Of a stretch of DNA of 33,501 bases, positions 15,418 to 23,118 are shown piece by piece. The position numbers and the translations under genes were made by a program. The stretch's first letter is position 1, and the number at the start of each line of letters is the position of its first letter. The stretch comes from DASYYE01 sp035946955 (GTDB lineage Bacteria; Actinomycetota; Actinomycetes; Streptosporangiales; Streptosporangiaceae): positions 1 to 33,501 of the forward strand of contig DASYYE010000115.1 of assembly GCA_035946955.1 (NCBI GenBank), read 5' to 3'. A model generated the notes under the pieces. It was not told the DNA's origin and did no database searches. It was given only the letters and a program-made list of their open reading frames with translations.

Positions 15418-17028
15418 TCAGGCCCGGCGCGCCGCGAGCTCGGCCTGTGCGGCGGACCTCCACTCATGGTCGTTGACAGGCCGCCATTCCACCGGGTCCA
15501 CGGCCGTCGGGTCGGCCGGCCTGACCTCGGGCCTGCTGCCGAGAATGAAGTCGCCTACCGTCGATTCGCGCAGATAGTCGAGGCCGAGAGCGCGTGCGGC
15601 AAGGTCGGAGTCGCCGCTGCCCAGCCCGCACGGCGCCAGCCCCATCGCGGTCGCCACCAGGTACATGGTCTGGTACAGCACGCCCGCGTGCTTGAGCGAG
15701 ACGGCGTAGGCGATACCGCGGTACTTCCAGGAGAGCCGCTGGAACCGGGATGCCATCGTGATCAGCACGTCCGGGTTCGCCTGCATGGCCGACGACACCC
15801 AGGCAACCCGGAGCATGGCCTGACGGTCAGCCTCCCCGGCGTTGATCAGGACTAGCTGGTGCCCGTTGGGGTCGTAATAGTAGATGCCGGGCTCCAGGCC
15901 GACGCAGCGGCGAACGGCGAGGTAGAGCTCCAGCTCATAAGCGGCTCCCCCGCACGGGTACGGACGGGTGGTCACCTCATACGGCGCACCCTCGATCGGG
16001 CCGTGCCAGGCACGCACCCGGGCGACCCGGTAGAGGAACTCGCCGAGTTGCTCAGCGGTCAGCGGCTGTTCGCCATAGCTTCGGATGGACTCCCGGCCCT
16101 CGATCACCGTCGTGAGAGAAGGGTCACGCGCCTGTATCTCTTCCCATGAAGGGCGGTACAGCGCGATCCGCGGGCCGGCCGGCGGGTCTTTGACCGCGGG
16201 CTGCGGCTCGATCTCGCCGCGATAGGGGAAGATCCCGCCGAATGGCTCGTCGAAGCGTCCCGAGCGGCTCCGGGAGTGCAGCAGCAGATCATGGAAATCC
16301 CACTGGCGCAGGACCGGATCCGTATCGGAAGAGAAGCTGGCCAGGCCGCCGTCCAAACGGCCGACCTCGGCGAGCCCAGCGCCGATGAGATGGCTCAGCA
16401 GCTCGGTGACGGCCGTCGCGGGCAGCTCTGCGGTGGTCAGCGCGTCGCTGCTCGTGGCAGTGCCAAGCGCTGCGACGAGCGCCTGCGCAGCCGGATCCAG
16501 CAGCACCGCCCGGTGGCGGGCCAGCGGTGATTCCAGCACGAGGACGCCATCCTTCGACCGGCAGAGCGCGAACTTCGACAACCGGACCAACGCGCCCGGC
16601 GGCACCTCCCCGGGGTCGTATGACGCCCCCTGCGCCGTCGGCTCGACCCGCACCAGCTTCCGTGTCCCGGCCAGCAGGTACCGGGCGAGCAGCGGCCGCA
16701 CTGCGGCCACGATCCGGCTGAGCTGGGCGCGCCCGGCCGCCGACAGCGGCTCGAGCGACTCCGCCAGGGAGACCTGTGAGCTGGTCATCCGGCGCAGTGC
16801 GTCCTCGAGTTCGGTGCCCGGGCGGCGGACCGCGAACGCCCCCGTCGCTGCCACCAGCGCGAACCCGTCTTCGACCGGAGTGATCTGCACGTCACCGCGG
16901 AAGCCCACGGCGCAGTCCGGCGGCGGGTCGGCGAGGTCTGAGGTCGCAGCGGACGGTGTGGCCGGGGGTGGGGAGCCCGGGGCCGTAGCTTCCGCCGTCT
17001 TTGCCCGTGTCGGCGCTGTGCTGGTCAT
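15418..17028 (-). CDS. SagB-type azoline dehydrogenase (536 aa)
   Basis: FMN-dependent nitroreductase-fold oxidase that converts azolines to azoles in TOMM/LAP pathways. ATG at 17028 overlaps the YcaO stop (ATGA). The frame stays open upstream but there it overlaps the YcaO gene. The first 45 residues are Ala/Pro/Thr-rich, residues about 45-260 form the N-terminal module often fused in SagB proteins, and the C-terminal half carries the flavin fold: SIRSYGEQPLTAEQLGEFL, PYPCGGAAYELELYL, GIYYYDP and MGLAPCGLGSGDSDLAAR. Together with the YcaO gene it indicates fully aromatic thiazoles/oxazoles in the product. Confidence 0.93.
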   Translation of the reverse strand: MTSTAPTRAKTAEATAPGSPPPATPSAATSDLADPPPDCAVGFRGDVQITPVEDGFALVAATGAFAVRRPGTELEDALRRMTSSQVSLAESLEPLSAAGRAQLSRIVAAVRPLLARYLLAGTRKLVRVEPTAQGASYDPGEVPPGALVRLSKFALCRSKDGVLVLESPLARHRAVLLDPAAQALVAALGTATSSDALTTAELPATAVTELLSHLIGAGLAEVGRLDGGLASFSSDTDPVLRQWDFHDLLLHSRSRSGRFDEPFGGIFPYRGEIEPQPAVKDPPAGPRIALYRPSWEEIQARDPSLTTVIEGRESIRSYGEQPLTAEQLGEFLYRVARVRAWHGPIEGAPYEVTTRPYPCGGAAYELELYLAVRRCVGLEPGIYYYDPNGHQLVLINAGEADRQAMLRVAWVSSAMQANPDVLITMASRFQRLSWKYRGIAYAVSLKHAGVLYQTMYLVATAMGLAPCGLGSGDSDLAARALGLDYLRESTVGDFILGSRPEVRPADPTAVDPVEWRPVNDHEWRSAAQAELAARRA

Positions 17029-19325
17029 AGGAACATTCCAATCGGGTTGAGGTCGGATTCGGGCGTCGGTTCCTTCAGCCAGCCCATGGCCACAGGTACG
17101 TCGTAGAGCCGGCCGGGGGCGAACCGCGTCCAGAAGACGCGCATGCCCGGCACGATGACCTTGACCACAGGCAGCCCGATATCCGGGCGGGTCTGATCGA
17201 GCACGAGCATCTCCATGCCAGCCGTTTCCACCACGCGCTGTGCCGTCCGCACGTCCTCGGCCAGGTCGGTGGTGGACATGTCGGTGAAGTCGGCCGCAGT
17301 CCGCGGAGGCTCCCCGGACGGGAGCAGATAGGGCTGGTTGGCAATGGTGGCGGTGCGCCACCACCGCTGCTGGTCGGGATCCGGGAACGCGTAGTCGCCG
17401 GACTCCGCCGTGACGTTGACCACGGCCGGCAGGAACTGGTTCATCTCCGTCAGCGCCCGGCCGATAGCGACCTTGACATCGAAGTGGGCACCGAACGCGA
17501 TGAGAATGTCCTCGGCCGGCTTGTCGGTCCTGCGGGACACCGCGACCACAGAGGGGATACCGAGGTCGTTGGTCACGTCCAGCACCCAGGTGTCCCGGTG
17601 GACCGACCGGTAGCGTTCCTGCCAGCGGGCGAAGTACGGCTCGGCGAAGCTGCTGAGGTCGACGGCCGGGCGGCGGAGCATGTGGTACCACCACATGCCG
17701 ACGGTGTCCCGCTCCACCAGTTCCATGAAGCCCTGCACGATCGCGTCTTCCAGCGACGTCCCGGCCGCGTTGCCGTTGGAGTCGGCGCCGGCGTAAATGT
17801 TGCCCGGTTCCATGGGGTAGCCGAAGAACAGCGATGCTGTCGGCAGGTAGCGCACCCGATGGTGGGTCAGCGACCAGACCGGCGTCCAGTCGATCACGGC
17901 GTCCGGGTCGAACGGGCCACAGACCCGCTGGAAGTGCGTCCCTTTGGCGTTCCACCAGTCGCGTTCCGCGATCTGCCGCTCGCTGTAGCAGGCCAGCTCG
18001 TTCGGGGCGATGCCATCGCCGCCGAGCTTGGTCAGCGAGCTGGCGACCCTGGCCTCATCGCCCCGGTACAGCCCGCTGTAACGCTCGATCGCCTCAGCGA
18101 TCGCCGATGCCTTGGCCTGTACCTCACTCATTCCCTTGCCCGCAGCCGAGCTCCTCAGCCCGGCCCGCAGGTCGCCGATGCCGCGCATCGGCACGGCGAA
18201 GTTCTGGCCCGCGTTGTAGGCGTACAGCCCCGCCGGGTTCCCCGGCGAGCGGACGAGCTGTTTGACCACCCCGGTGATCGGGCTGATCAGCGGTTCCTGC
18301 TCGGCTACCAGCTGGTCCGCGCTCTTGGCCCGGTGCCCCCCATCGGTGACTGTCGCCTTGGGGCGGCTGACCAGCATCACCGGGCGGTGGTGCAGACTGG
18401 CCTGCAAGCCAGGGTCGCCGCACTCCCGGCACTGCGGGCGGCGTTGCAGGATATGCCTGCGCGCGGTCAGGCCAGCGGTATCGAAGGTAAGCACTTCGCC
18501 TGGGGCGGGCGGCTGCCAGGCGTAGCTAGGCTCTCCCCCAGGGGTCTCCTGCGGGAGGTGGGCGCCCAGTGCCCCGGCCAGCCATTTGACGGCGTGCAGG
18601 ACGGTGAGTTCGGCCGCGATCCGCCGCGTGACCGGCAGGTCCGCCACAGAGGTCGCTGGGAAGGACGTCCGGCCGGTGCGGCCGCACACGTAGTTCATGA
18701 CCAGTTGGTTGCCGGCCAGCCTGGTGGCGAGGCAGGCCCAGCATCCGGTGTGACCCGGCTGGAAGACCGGACCGACCCAGATCTGGGCGCCAACAGGCTT
18801 GGCTAGCAGCCACGGTCGTCCCGCACTGAGCTGCCGCTGGTTGTAGCCCGCCAGCGCCGGATGCAGGTAGTCGTCGGCCAGCACCACCGTCAGGTCGGGG
18901 TTCCCAGTGCCCATTCGCAGCCCGCCCGATGCCACCGCCGCGGCGAAGTCGTCGGCTGGCACGTCGCCGAAACAGGTCAGCTCGATGCAGCGGCCGGCAG
19001 CGACGGCCATGGCAGTGTCCCCGTGGAGGCCGTACAACTCCCAGAAGCCGCCTGCACGGTGGTCGGCAGCCGGGTCCGCGTAGATCACCTGGCCACCGTC
19101 TATGAGCTGGTCCAGTGCCCGGTGGACCCTTTCCAGCGCGAAGTCGTCCGACAGCGCTTCGATGACCTCCTCCCGGCTGTATTTGCCGTCAAGCAGCGGT
19201 GCCAGCCGTTCCGCTAGCGGCCCGTGCAAGCGGGCCTGCCCGCCCAGCTCGGAGAACAGGTACACGCCGTCGCCAGGCACCACCTCCGGGCACAGGAATC
19301 GCTTGAACCTGAGCACGGTGCTCAT
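17025..19325 (-). CDS. Fused E1-like/YcaO azoline cyclodehydratase (766 aa)
   Basis: Core TOMM enzyme that uses ATP to cyclise Cys, Ser or Thr onto the preceding amide. The N-terminus (about 1-90) resembles a leader-binding winged-helix module. An E1/ThiF-like part follows (about 100-310) with two Cys pairs (Cys195/198 in GCWACL, Cys299/302 in CRECG) suited to structural zinc. The YcaO domain fills 340-766, with SAIAEAIERYSG (407-418) and LEDAIVQGFMELVERD (525-540), the Glu-rich ATP/Mg motifs. The protein ends NPIGMFL, not in the Pro-rich tail of some family members. ATG at 19325, 7 bp after the ABC gene; the stop overlaps the SagB start. Confidence 0.95.
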   Translation of the reverse strand: MSTVLRFKRFLCPEVVPGDGVYLFSELGGQARLHGPLAERLAPLLDGKYSREEVIEALSDDFALERVHRALDQLIDGGQVIYADPAADHRAGGFWELYGLHGDTAMAVAAGRCIELTCFGDVPADDFAAAVASGGLRMGTGNPDLTVVLADDYLHPALAGYNQRQLSAGRPWLLAKPVGAQIWVGPVFQPGHTGCWACLATRLAGNQLVMNYVCGRTGRTSFPATSVADLPVTRRIAAELTVLHAVKWLAGALGAHLPQETPGGEPSYAWQPPAPGEVLTFDTAGLTARRHILQRRPQCRECGDPGLQASLHHRPVMLVSRPKATVTDGGHRAKSADQLVAEQEPLISPITGVVKQLVRSPGNPAGLYAYNAGQNFAVPMRGIGDLRAGLRSSAAGKGMSEVQAKASAIAEAIERYSGLYRGDEARVASSLTKLGGDGIAPNELACYSERQIAERDWWNAKGTHFQRVCGPFDPDAVIDWTPVWSLTHHRVRYLPTASLFFGYPMEPGNIYAGADSNGNAAGTSLEDAIVQGFMELVERDTVGMWWYHMLRRPAVDLSSFAEPYFARWQERYRSVHRDTWVLDVTNDLGIPSVVAVSRRTDKPAEDILIAFGAHFDVKVAIGRALTEMNQFLPAVVNVTAESGDYAFPDPDQQRWWRTATIANQPYLLPSGEPPRTAADFTDMSTTDLAEDVRTAQRVVETAGMEMLVLDQTRPDIGLPVVKVIVPGMRVFWTRFAPGRLYDVPVAMGWLKEPTPESDLNPIGMFL

Positions 19326-19332
19326 CGCTTAC

Positions 19333-21450
19333 TCACCTTTCCTCCTCGCCGATCATGGAAGTCACGCGGGCGCCCGCACCTGCCCCGCCGCCGGTTAGCG
19401 ACTGATAGCTCCCGCATCCGGCCACCCGGCCTGCCGCCAGCACTACGATCCGGTCGGCGGCGCGCAGCAACTCGGGGCACCGGGTCACCACGACGCGCGT
19501 CATAGCCGCCGCGAGTACCTGCTGGTGCACCAGCGCGGCCGTTGCGGCGTCCAGATCGCTGGTCGCGTCGTCAAGCAGCAGGATCCGAGGTCTCTTGGCG
19601 AGCGCGCGGGCGAGCGCGAGCTGCTGCACCTGCCCGGCGGAAAGGCCGGCATCGCTGTCGGAAACGCCGGACTCCAGCCGCATCGGCAACTGGCGTATGT
19701 GCCCTGCTATGCCGACCGCCTCCGCTGCGGCCCAGGCTCGCGCGTCCAGGTCCGCGTCCCAGGATCCGGTGATGACCGAGCGCATCGTCCCCCGCGGCAG
19801 CCTGATGTCCTGGGGAACGAATCCGATCTGTGCCCGGACCAGGTCGAGGTCCACCTCTGCCAGGTCGCCGCCGTCGCAGCGGACTTCGCCACACTGCGGC
19901 CGGTCCAGGCCTGCCAGCAGGCGCAGCAGGGTGGACTTGCCGGCGCCGGCGCCGCCAGCCACGACGACGAGTTCGCCCGGCTCGATCCGCAGTGTCACCC
20001 CGACCAGGACGGCCCCGGGGGTGTCCGGGTAGCGGAATGACACGCCGGCCAGTTCCACCGCCCCACTGAGCACCCCGGGCGACCGCGGCATGACCGGCTG
20101 CTCGGGCAGGGCGCACAGCGACTCCCGCAGGCCAGAGATGATGTTCCCGCCGACGACCAGCACCGACCGGGCCGTCCGGTCGGCCCGCCCGAGCGCGAGC
20201 ACCACTTGCACCACCGCGAAGCCCGCCACGAGGAGCCTGTCCGTGGTGATGGCGCCCTGCCAGGCGGCCAGCAGCAACAACGCGAACAGCGCAGCGGGGA
20301 AGGCGGCAGCCAGGGCGGCCAGGTAGGAGTCGAGGCGCTGGCCGGCCGCCCTGGCCCGCTGCTGGAACTCCACCGCGGTCGCGCAGCGGGCGACGATCAA
20401 CTGCTCCCGGCGGTACGCCTGGACCTCCACTATCGCGGTCAGTGCCCCGTTCAGCAATGAGGAGATGCCGGTTCCCTGCTGCTCAGCCCGGCGGTCCCCG
20501 CGCCGCCAGGCCCGGGTCAGCCAGCCGACCGCGAGCGCGAGCAGCATGAGTGCCGTCAGCACGAACGTGCCGAGCAAGGCGGAGACGGCCATCAGGATGA
20601 CGAGCGCCGAGCAGGTCAGGACCACCGCGAGTATCGCGTCGTCGGCAGCGGGCGATACCAGGCTGCGCAGCCTGGGCACTGCCGAGCCGGCGTCAGCCAG
20701 CGTCTGCGGGCAGCGGTACCGGCGACTGGCCGGCAGTGGCGGGCTGAGCAGCCGGTCCCAGATGGCAGGCTCGACCCTGGACTGTGCCCGGTTCAGCAGC
20801 GCCGTGGCCGCGCGGTCGCCCACACCCAGCGCCAGGACGACGCCGGCTGCCGCCAGGCCCAGGACCGTCAGAGCCGGGAGGCCGCGACGGTGGCCGGACG
20901 CGGCGCTGGCGAGGTAGCCCGCGCCGATGGGCACCAGTGCCGCGCTCAGGCCCACGGCTGTCCATGCCACGGCCGCCAGCATGGGCTGCCACCGGGGGAC
21001 GCCGCGCAGCGCCAGGCGCAGCAGCGTCCCCGCTGCGGCGTCTCCCCCGGGCAGGCGTGGGTACAGCCGCCATCCGTGGGAGGCCAGCCGCCGCTGGTGC
21101 CCGGGTGTGCCCTGCGCCGGGTCTCGTCTGGCGGTGCGGCCGGGCAGCAGCGCGACCGGGCTGCCGTCCGTGGCGTCGGCGGCGAGCAGCGCCAGCCAGC
21201 GCCGGGTGAGGTCGCGTTCGCTGAGGCGCCCCCCACACGCCCGGGCGCCGGCCGCCCGCGCCGCGGCGGCGACGCGGTCCGGTGCCTGCGGGAGGGACGC
21301 TGGGGCGTGCTGGCACAGTCCCAGCGCGGCGAGCAGTTGCCCGAGGGCTGCCCTGTAGGCGGGCCACTGTGCCCCGGCCGACGCGGCGGGCGCGGGTGCG
21401 CCTGTTTCACTGGCGGGCGCTTCGCCGGGTTCAGCCTGAGTGCGTGTCAT
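19333..21450 (-). CDS. ABC exporter without peptidase domain, NHLM-type (705 aa)
   Basis: Fused membrane/ATPase half-exporter at the head of the modification operon. ATG at 21450 is preferred because GGAGAAACG precedes it; ATG 21531 is in frame but has no site. The N-terminal ~150 residues are Ala/Pro-rich and lack C39 residues. A membrane domain follows (about 160-450), then an ATPase with Walker A GGAGAGKST, signature LSAGQ and Walker B ILLLDDATSDLD, where Asp replaces the catalytic Glu. The H-loop His appears to be missing (VVVTRCPELLRAADR). Together with the peptidase-bearing exporter at 4182 it resembles the paired ABC1/ABC2 exporters of NHLM-type bacteriocin clusters, so a heterodimer is likely. 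Confidence 0.88.
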   Translation of the reverse strand: MTRTQAEPGEAPASETGAPAPAASAGAQWPAYRAALGQLLAALGLCQHAPASLPQAPDRVAAAARAAGARACGGRLSERDLTRRWLALLAADATDGSPVALLPGRTARRDPAQGTPGHQRRLASHGWRLYPRLPGGDAAAGTLLRLALRGVPRWQPMLAAVAWTAVGLSAALVPIGAGYLASAASGHRRGLPALTVLGLAAAGVVLALGVGDRAATALLNRAQSRVEPAIWDRLLSPPLPASRRYRCPQTLADAGSAVPRLRSLVSPAADDAILAVVLTCSALVILMAVSALLGTFVLTALMLLALAVGWLTRAWRRGDRRAEQQGTGISSLLNGALTAIVEVQAYRREQLIVARCATAVEFQQRARAAGQRLDSYLAALAAAFPAALFALLLLAAWQGAITTDRLLVAGFAVVQVVLALGRADRTARSVLVVGGNIISGLRESLCALPEQPVMPRSPGVLSGAVELAGVSFRYPDTPGAVLVGVTLRIEPGELVVVAGGAGAGKSTLLRLLAGLDRPQCGEVRCDGGDLAEVDLDLVRAQIGFVPQDIRLPRGTMRSVITGSWDADLDARAWAAAEAVGIAGHIRQLPMRLESGVSDSDAGLSAGQVQQLALARALAKRPRILLLDDATSDLDAATAALVHQQVLAAAMTRVVVTRCPELLRAADRIVVLAAGRVAGCGSYQSLTGGGAGAGARVTSMIGEEER

Positions 21451-21620
21451 CGTTTCTCCGGCACGGGGGTATTCGGCTGCGGTCTGTGCCGCCCTTGGGA
21501 CGGCGGCCGCCGCAATGCCGCCAGCGGTCATCAAGAGCCAGCCATTTCATGTCTGTCCTTGCCTTGGCGGGATGGCGGGTTCCCTTGCTCCCTTTCATCC
21601 GTGACAGCGGGTCGGCATCT
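21451..21620 (-). other. Long 5' region of the modification operon
   Basis: About 170 bp separate promoter copy 2 from the chosen start of the exporter gene. Only an in-frame upstream extension and a few out-of-frame ATGs are present; I see no separate gene. Confidence 0.4.
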
Positions 21621-21688
21621 CTTGGTCAGGAGTAAAGCGCGGCGCCGGGTCCCAGGTCAGTTAACAGTCTCGTCACATGGAACACATC
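21621..21688 (-). promoter_or_regulatory. Cluster promoter element, copy 2 (modification operon)
   Basis: Read on the minus strand it matches copy 1: GTGTTCCATGTGACGAG, CTGTTAACTGACC, a GC spacer (GGCGCCGCGC), then TTTACTCCTG. The possible boxes CTGACC and TTTACT are 18 bp apart. It points at the ABC-YcaO-SagB-LanB operon, starting 170 bp downstream. Confidence 0.75.
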
Positions 21689-21931
21689 CACCAGAAACCA
21701 GGCACGTGACCCGGGCACCCGAAAACCCCACCAGCTCACATCTGCCAGCACGGTAAAACCCCCAGGTGCCACCGAAGCCCGTCGGCTTTCCAGCCAGCAC
21801 GCCATACGGGAGGCAGGTTCCCATGGCGCCGCAGAAACACCAAAGACCACAGCTAGCCCCAGCACACCGCAGCCAGGAACGACTCCCAGCAGAAAGGAAG
21901 GGCGGTCGGGTCAGCCAGCCGATACACGGAC

Positions 21932-21964
21932 CGGCCTGCCCACGTCACGGACGCGGACAGGCCG
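21932..21964 (-). terminator. Strong hairpin just after precursor P6
   Basis: On the minus strand a 15-bp stem with two G-U pairs closes a 3-base loop (stem arms 21964-21950 and 21946-21932), beginning 11 bp after the P6 stop. It would end or slow the precursor transcript before promoter copy 2. No T-run follows. Confidence 0.75.
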
Positions 21965-21975
21965 ACCAGGACTAC

Positions 21976-22119
21976 CTAGTGTGAACTGGCACTGCCTACG
22001 CACGCAACGGAGCTAGCTGGCGTGCTGAGCGTCCCAAGCGACCCGCCGGTAGAAGCGGTATTCGCACCGACGGTTTCGCCAAGGTTTTCGATCGCCAAAT
22101 CCTCAATGTCGTTGACCAT
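21976..22119 (-). CDS. RiPP precursor peptide P6 (47 aa)
   Basis: ATG at 22119 follows GAAAGGAA; stop TAG at 21976-21978. The leader (DIEDLAIENLGETVGA) is nearly that of P2 on the other strand 20 kb away. The core has ASTGGSLG, a LSTPAS segment echoing STPLG, one Cys (VACVGS, as AACIGS in P2) and a Ser-Ser-His end. This places the three-exon-free small gene firmly in the same precursor family. It follows P7 by 116 bp on the same strand, so both may be read from promoter copy 3, with a strong hairpin ending the unit. Confidence 0.85.
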   Translation of the reverse strand: MVNDIEDLAIENLGETVGANTASTGGSLGTLSTPASSVACVGSASSH

Positions 22120-22159
22120 TTCCTGTTTCCTTTCACTTGGCGGCGGTACAGTAAGCTGC

Positions 22160-22176
22160 CCCTCGCATCAGGAGGG
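22160..22176 (-). terminator. Short hairpin between P7 and P6
   Basis: CCCTC (22160-22164) pairs with GAGGG (22172-22176) around a 7-base loop in the P7-P6 spacer. The corresponding place in the duplicated cassette after P8 keeps related sequence with a weaker stem. It may attenuate read-through into P6. Confidence 0.35.
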
Positions 22177-22235
22177 TCCAGGTACCGCCTGCTGTGACAG
22201 GCAAATTACAGCCGAGACCGCAACCGGCCCGTCGG

Positions 22236-22346
22236 CTACCAGCAGAAGTCACGCACGATGGACAGGCCGGAGCTACCGGACGCCACCCCCCTTTCCTCAC
22301 CGAGCCATTCGATGACAAGATCCCCGGTGACTAGATCCTTGACCAT
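22236..22346 (-). CDS. RiPP precursor-like peptide P7 (36 aa)
   Basis: ATG at 22346 follows GAAGGGAGA. The leader MVKDLVTGDLVIEWLGEERG carries the shared motif. The putative core (VASGSSGLSIV, then RDFCW) is short, holds one Cys and ends in Trp before TAG. Compared with P8 the cores differ by substitutions and a 9-bp in-frame length change, while the leader and DFCW ending are kept; maintenance of the frame supports translation. The usual Gly-Ala cleavage pair is Gly-Val here. Promoter copy 3 is directly upstream. Confidence 0.7.
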   Translation of the reverse strand: MVKDLVTGDLVIEWLGEERGVASGSSGLSIVRDFCW

Positions 22347-22390
22347 TCCGTCTGTCTCCCTTCGCCTGTCATGGCGGTCAGCCCTTCTTG

Positions 22391-22455
22391 GCTAGAAAGT
22401 CAAGCGCGGCGCCGGGCATGGGGTCAGTTAACAATCTCGTCACATGGAACACATC
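22391..22455 (-). promoter_or_regulatory. Cluster promoter element, copy 3 (P7/P6)
   Basis: Minus-strand match to the six-fold element: GATGTGTTCCATGTGACGAG, TTGTTAACTGACC, GGCGCCGCGC spacer, then TTGACT where copies 1, 2, 5 and 6 have TTTACT. It ends 45 bp before the P7 start. Confidence 0.75.
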
Positions 22456-22833
22456 GTGGAAATGCGTGGTGGTGTGGGCCGTGGCGGTCGGGGGCTGCTG
22501 GCGCGTGCGGGCTAGGGTTTGTTCCGGTGTGCGGGTGGGAGACAATGAGGCGGGCTGCCCGTGACGCCGGCGCACTATGGAAATTCGAACCCGTAAATTG
22601 GCCTGGTGCTGGAGTCTTGACCTTAGGGTCGCGCAGTGTCGCCTCGGATACACCGCCGCAGCCTGACCCTGGCCACGATCGGGGCCAGCGACCACCAGCA
22701 GGCTCGCTGACACCGGCGACCATGATGACATCGGGTGGTACCCCAAGCCGGTCCCCACATCAGGAGGGCCGGGTACCGTATGCCGTAACCGGTAAAGAAG
22801 TAGAGCCGAGACCGTAACCGCTCCCTGCGGATA

Positions 22834-22950
22834 CCAGCAGAAGTCACACGCCATGAAAGTGTCAGAGCTACTGGAGCTACGGCACGACGCCCCGGTTTCC
22901 TCACCGAGCCATTCGATGACAAGATCCCTGGTGACTAGATCCTTGACCAT
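22834..22950 (-). CDS. RiPP precursor-like peptide P8 (39 codons to the DFCW end; no stop there)
   Basis: ATG at 22950 with the same ribosome binding region as P7. Leader MVKDLVTRDLVIEWLGEETG, then a GASC junction reminiscent of thiopeptide precursors, a run of five Ser (RSSSSSD) and a TFMACDFCW segment with three Cys in all. Where P7 has TAG after DFCW, P8 has TAT, so the frame continues to 22378 (190 codons), running through promoter copy 3. Either the stop was lost in P8 or P7 gained one; residues beyond the first ten or so after DFCW look non-coding. Coordinates given cover only the part shared with P7. It is driven by promoter copy 4. Confidence 0.6.
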
Positions 22951-22993
22951 CCTGCCTGTCTCCCTTCGCCTGTCATGGCGGTAAGCCCTTCAT

Positions 22994-23060
22994 GGCTAGA
23001 AAGTCAAGCGCGGCGCCGGGCACGGGGGCAGTTAACGGTCTCGTCACATGGAACACATCT
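22994..23060 (-). promoter_or_regulatory. Cluster promoter element, copy 4 (P8)
   Basis: Minus-strand match: GATGTGTTCCATGTGACGAG, CCGTTAACTGCCC, GGCGCCGCGC spacer, TTGACTTTCTAG. Nearly identical to copy 3, ending 44 bp before the P8 start. One base of the CTGACC box is changed to CTGCCC. Confidence 0.75.
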
Positions 23061-23084
23061 ACCGGAAACCGGGCCAGGTAGCCG

Positions 23085-23113
23085 GGCCCGCCGCATGTGC
23101 CCCACGGCGGGCC
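23085..23113 (-). terminator. Hairpin after the first LAL regulator
   Basis: Perfect 9-bp stem (GGCCCGCCG at 23085-23093 with CGGCGGGCC at 23105-23113) and an 11-base loop, 5 bp downstream of the regulator stop and 25 bp before promoter copy 4. It separates regulator transcription from the P8 cassette. Confidence 0.6.
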
Positions 23114-23118
23114 GGAGG

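Larger units (their letters stand above)
22130..23060 (-). repeat. Duplicated promoter-peptide cassette (offset about 604 bp)
   Basis: The blocks around 22130-22455 and 22740-23060 are homologous: promoter element, 5' leader including CATGACAGGCGAAGGGAGACAG, peptide leader, diverged core, and downstream spacer with TGACGG/GGTACC-like matches and CCCTCCTGATG. The cores are the least conserved part, as in duplicated RiPP precursors under diversification. Confidence 0.8.

Noticed and set aside
17029..17955. Upstream extension of the SagB frame (would give 845 aa)
   Set aside because: It overlaps the YcaO gene in another frame, is low-complexity, and the ATGA junction at 17025-17028 gives a natural start.
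11883..19325. Classical thiopeptide (pyridine macrocycle) cluster
   Set aside because: A second LanB C-domain cyclase is missing and P1-P6 cores lack the Ser-Cys-rich thiopeptide pattern; P8 alone has a GASC start.
22560..22600. tRNA-like sequence (GGTTCGAATTTCC on the minus strand)
   Set aside because: Only a T-loop-like stretch; no acceptor, D or anticodon stems can be drawn around it.
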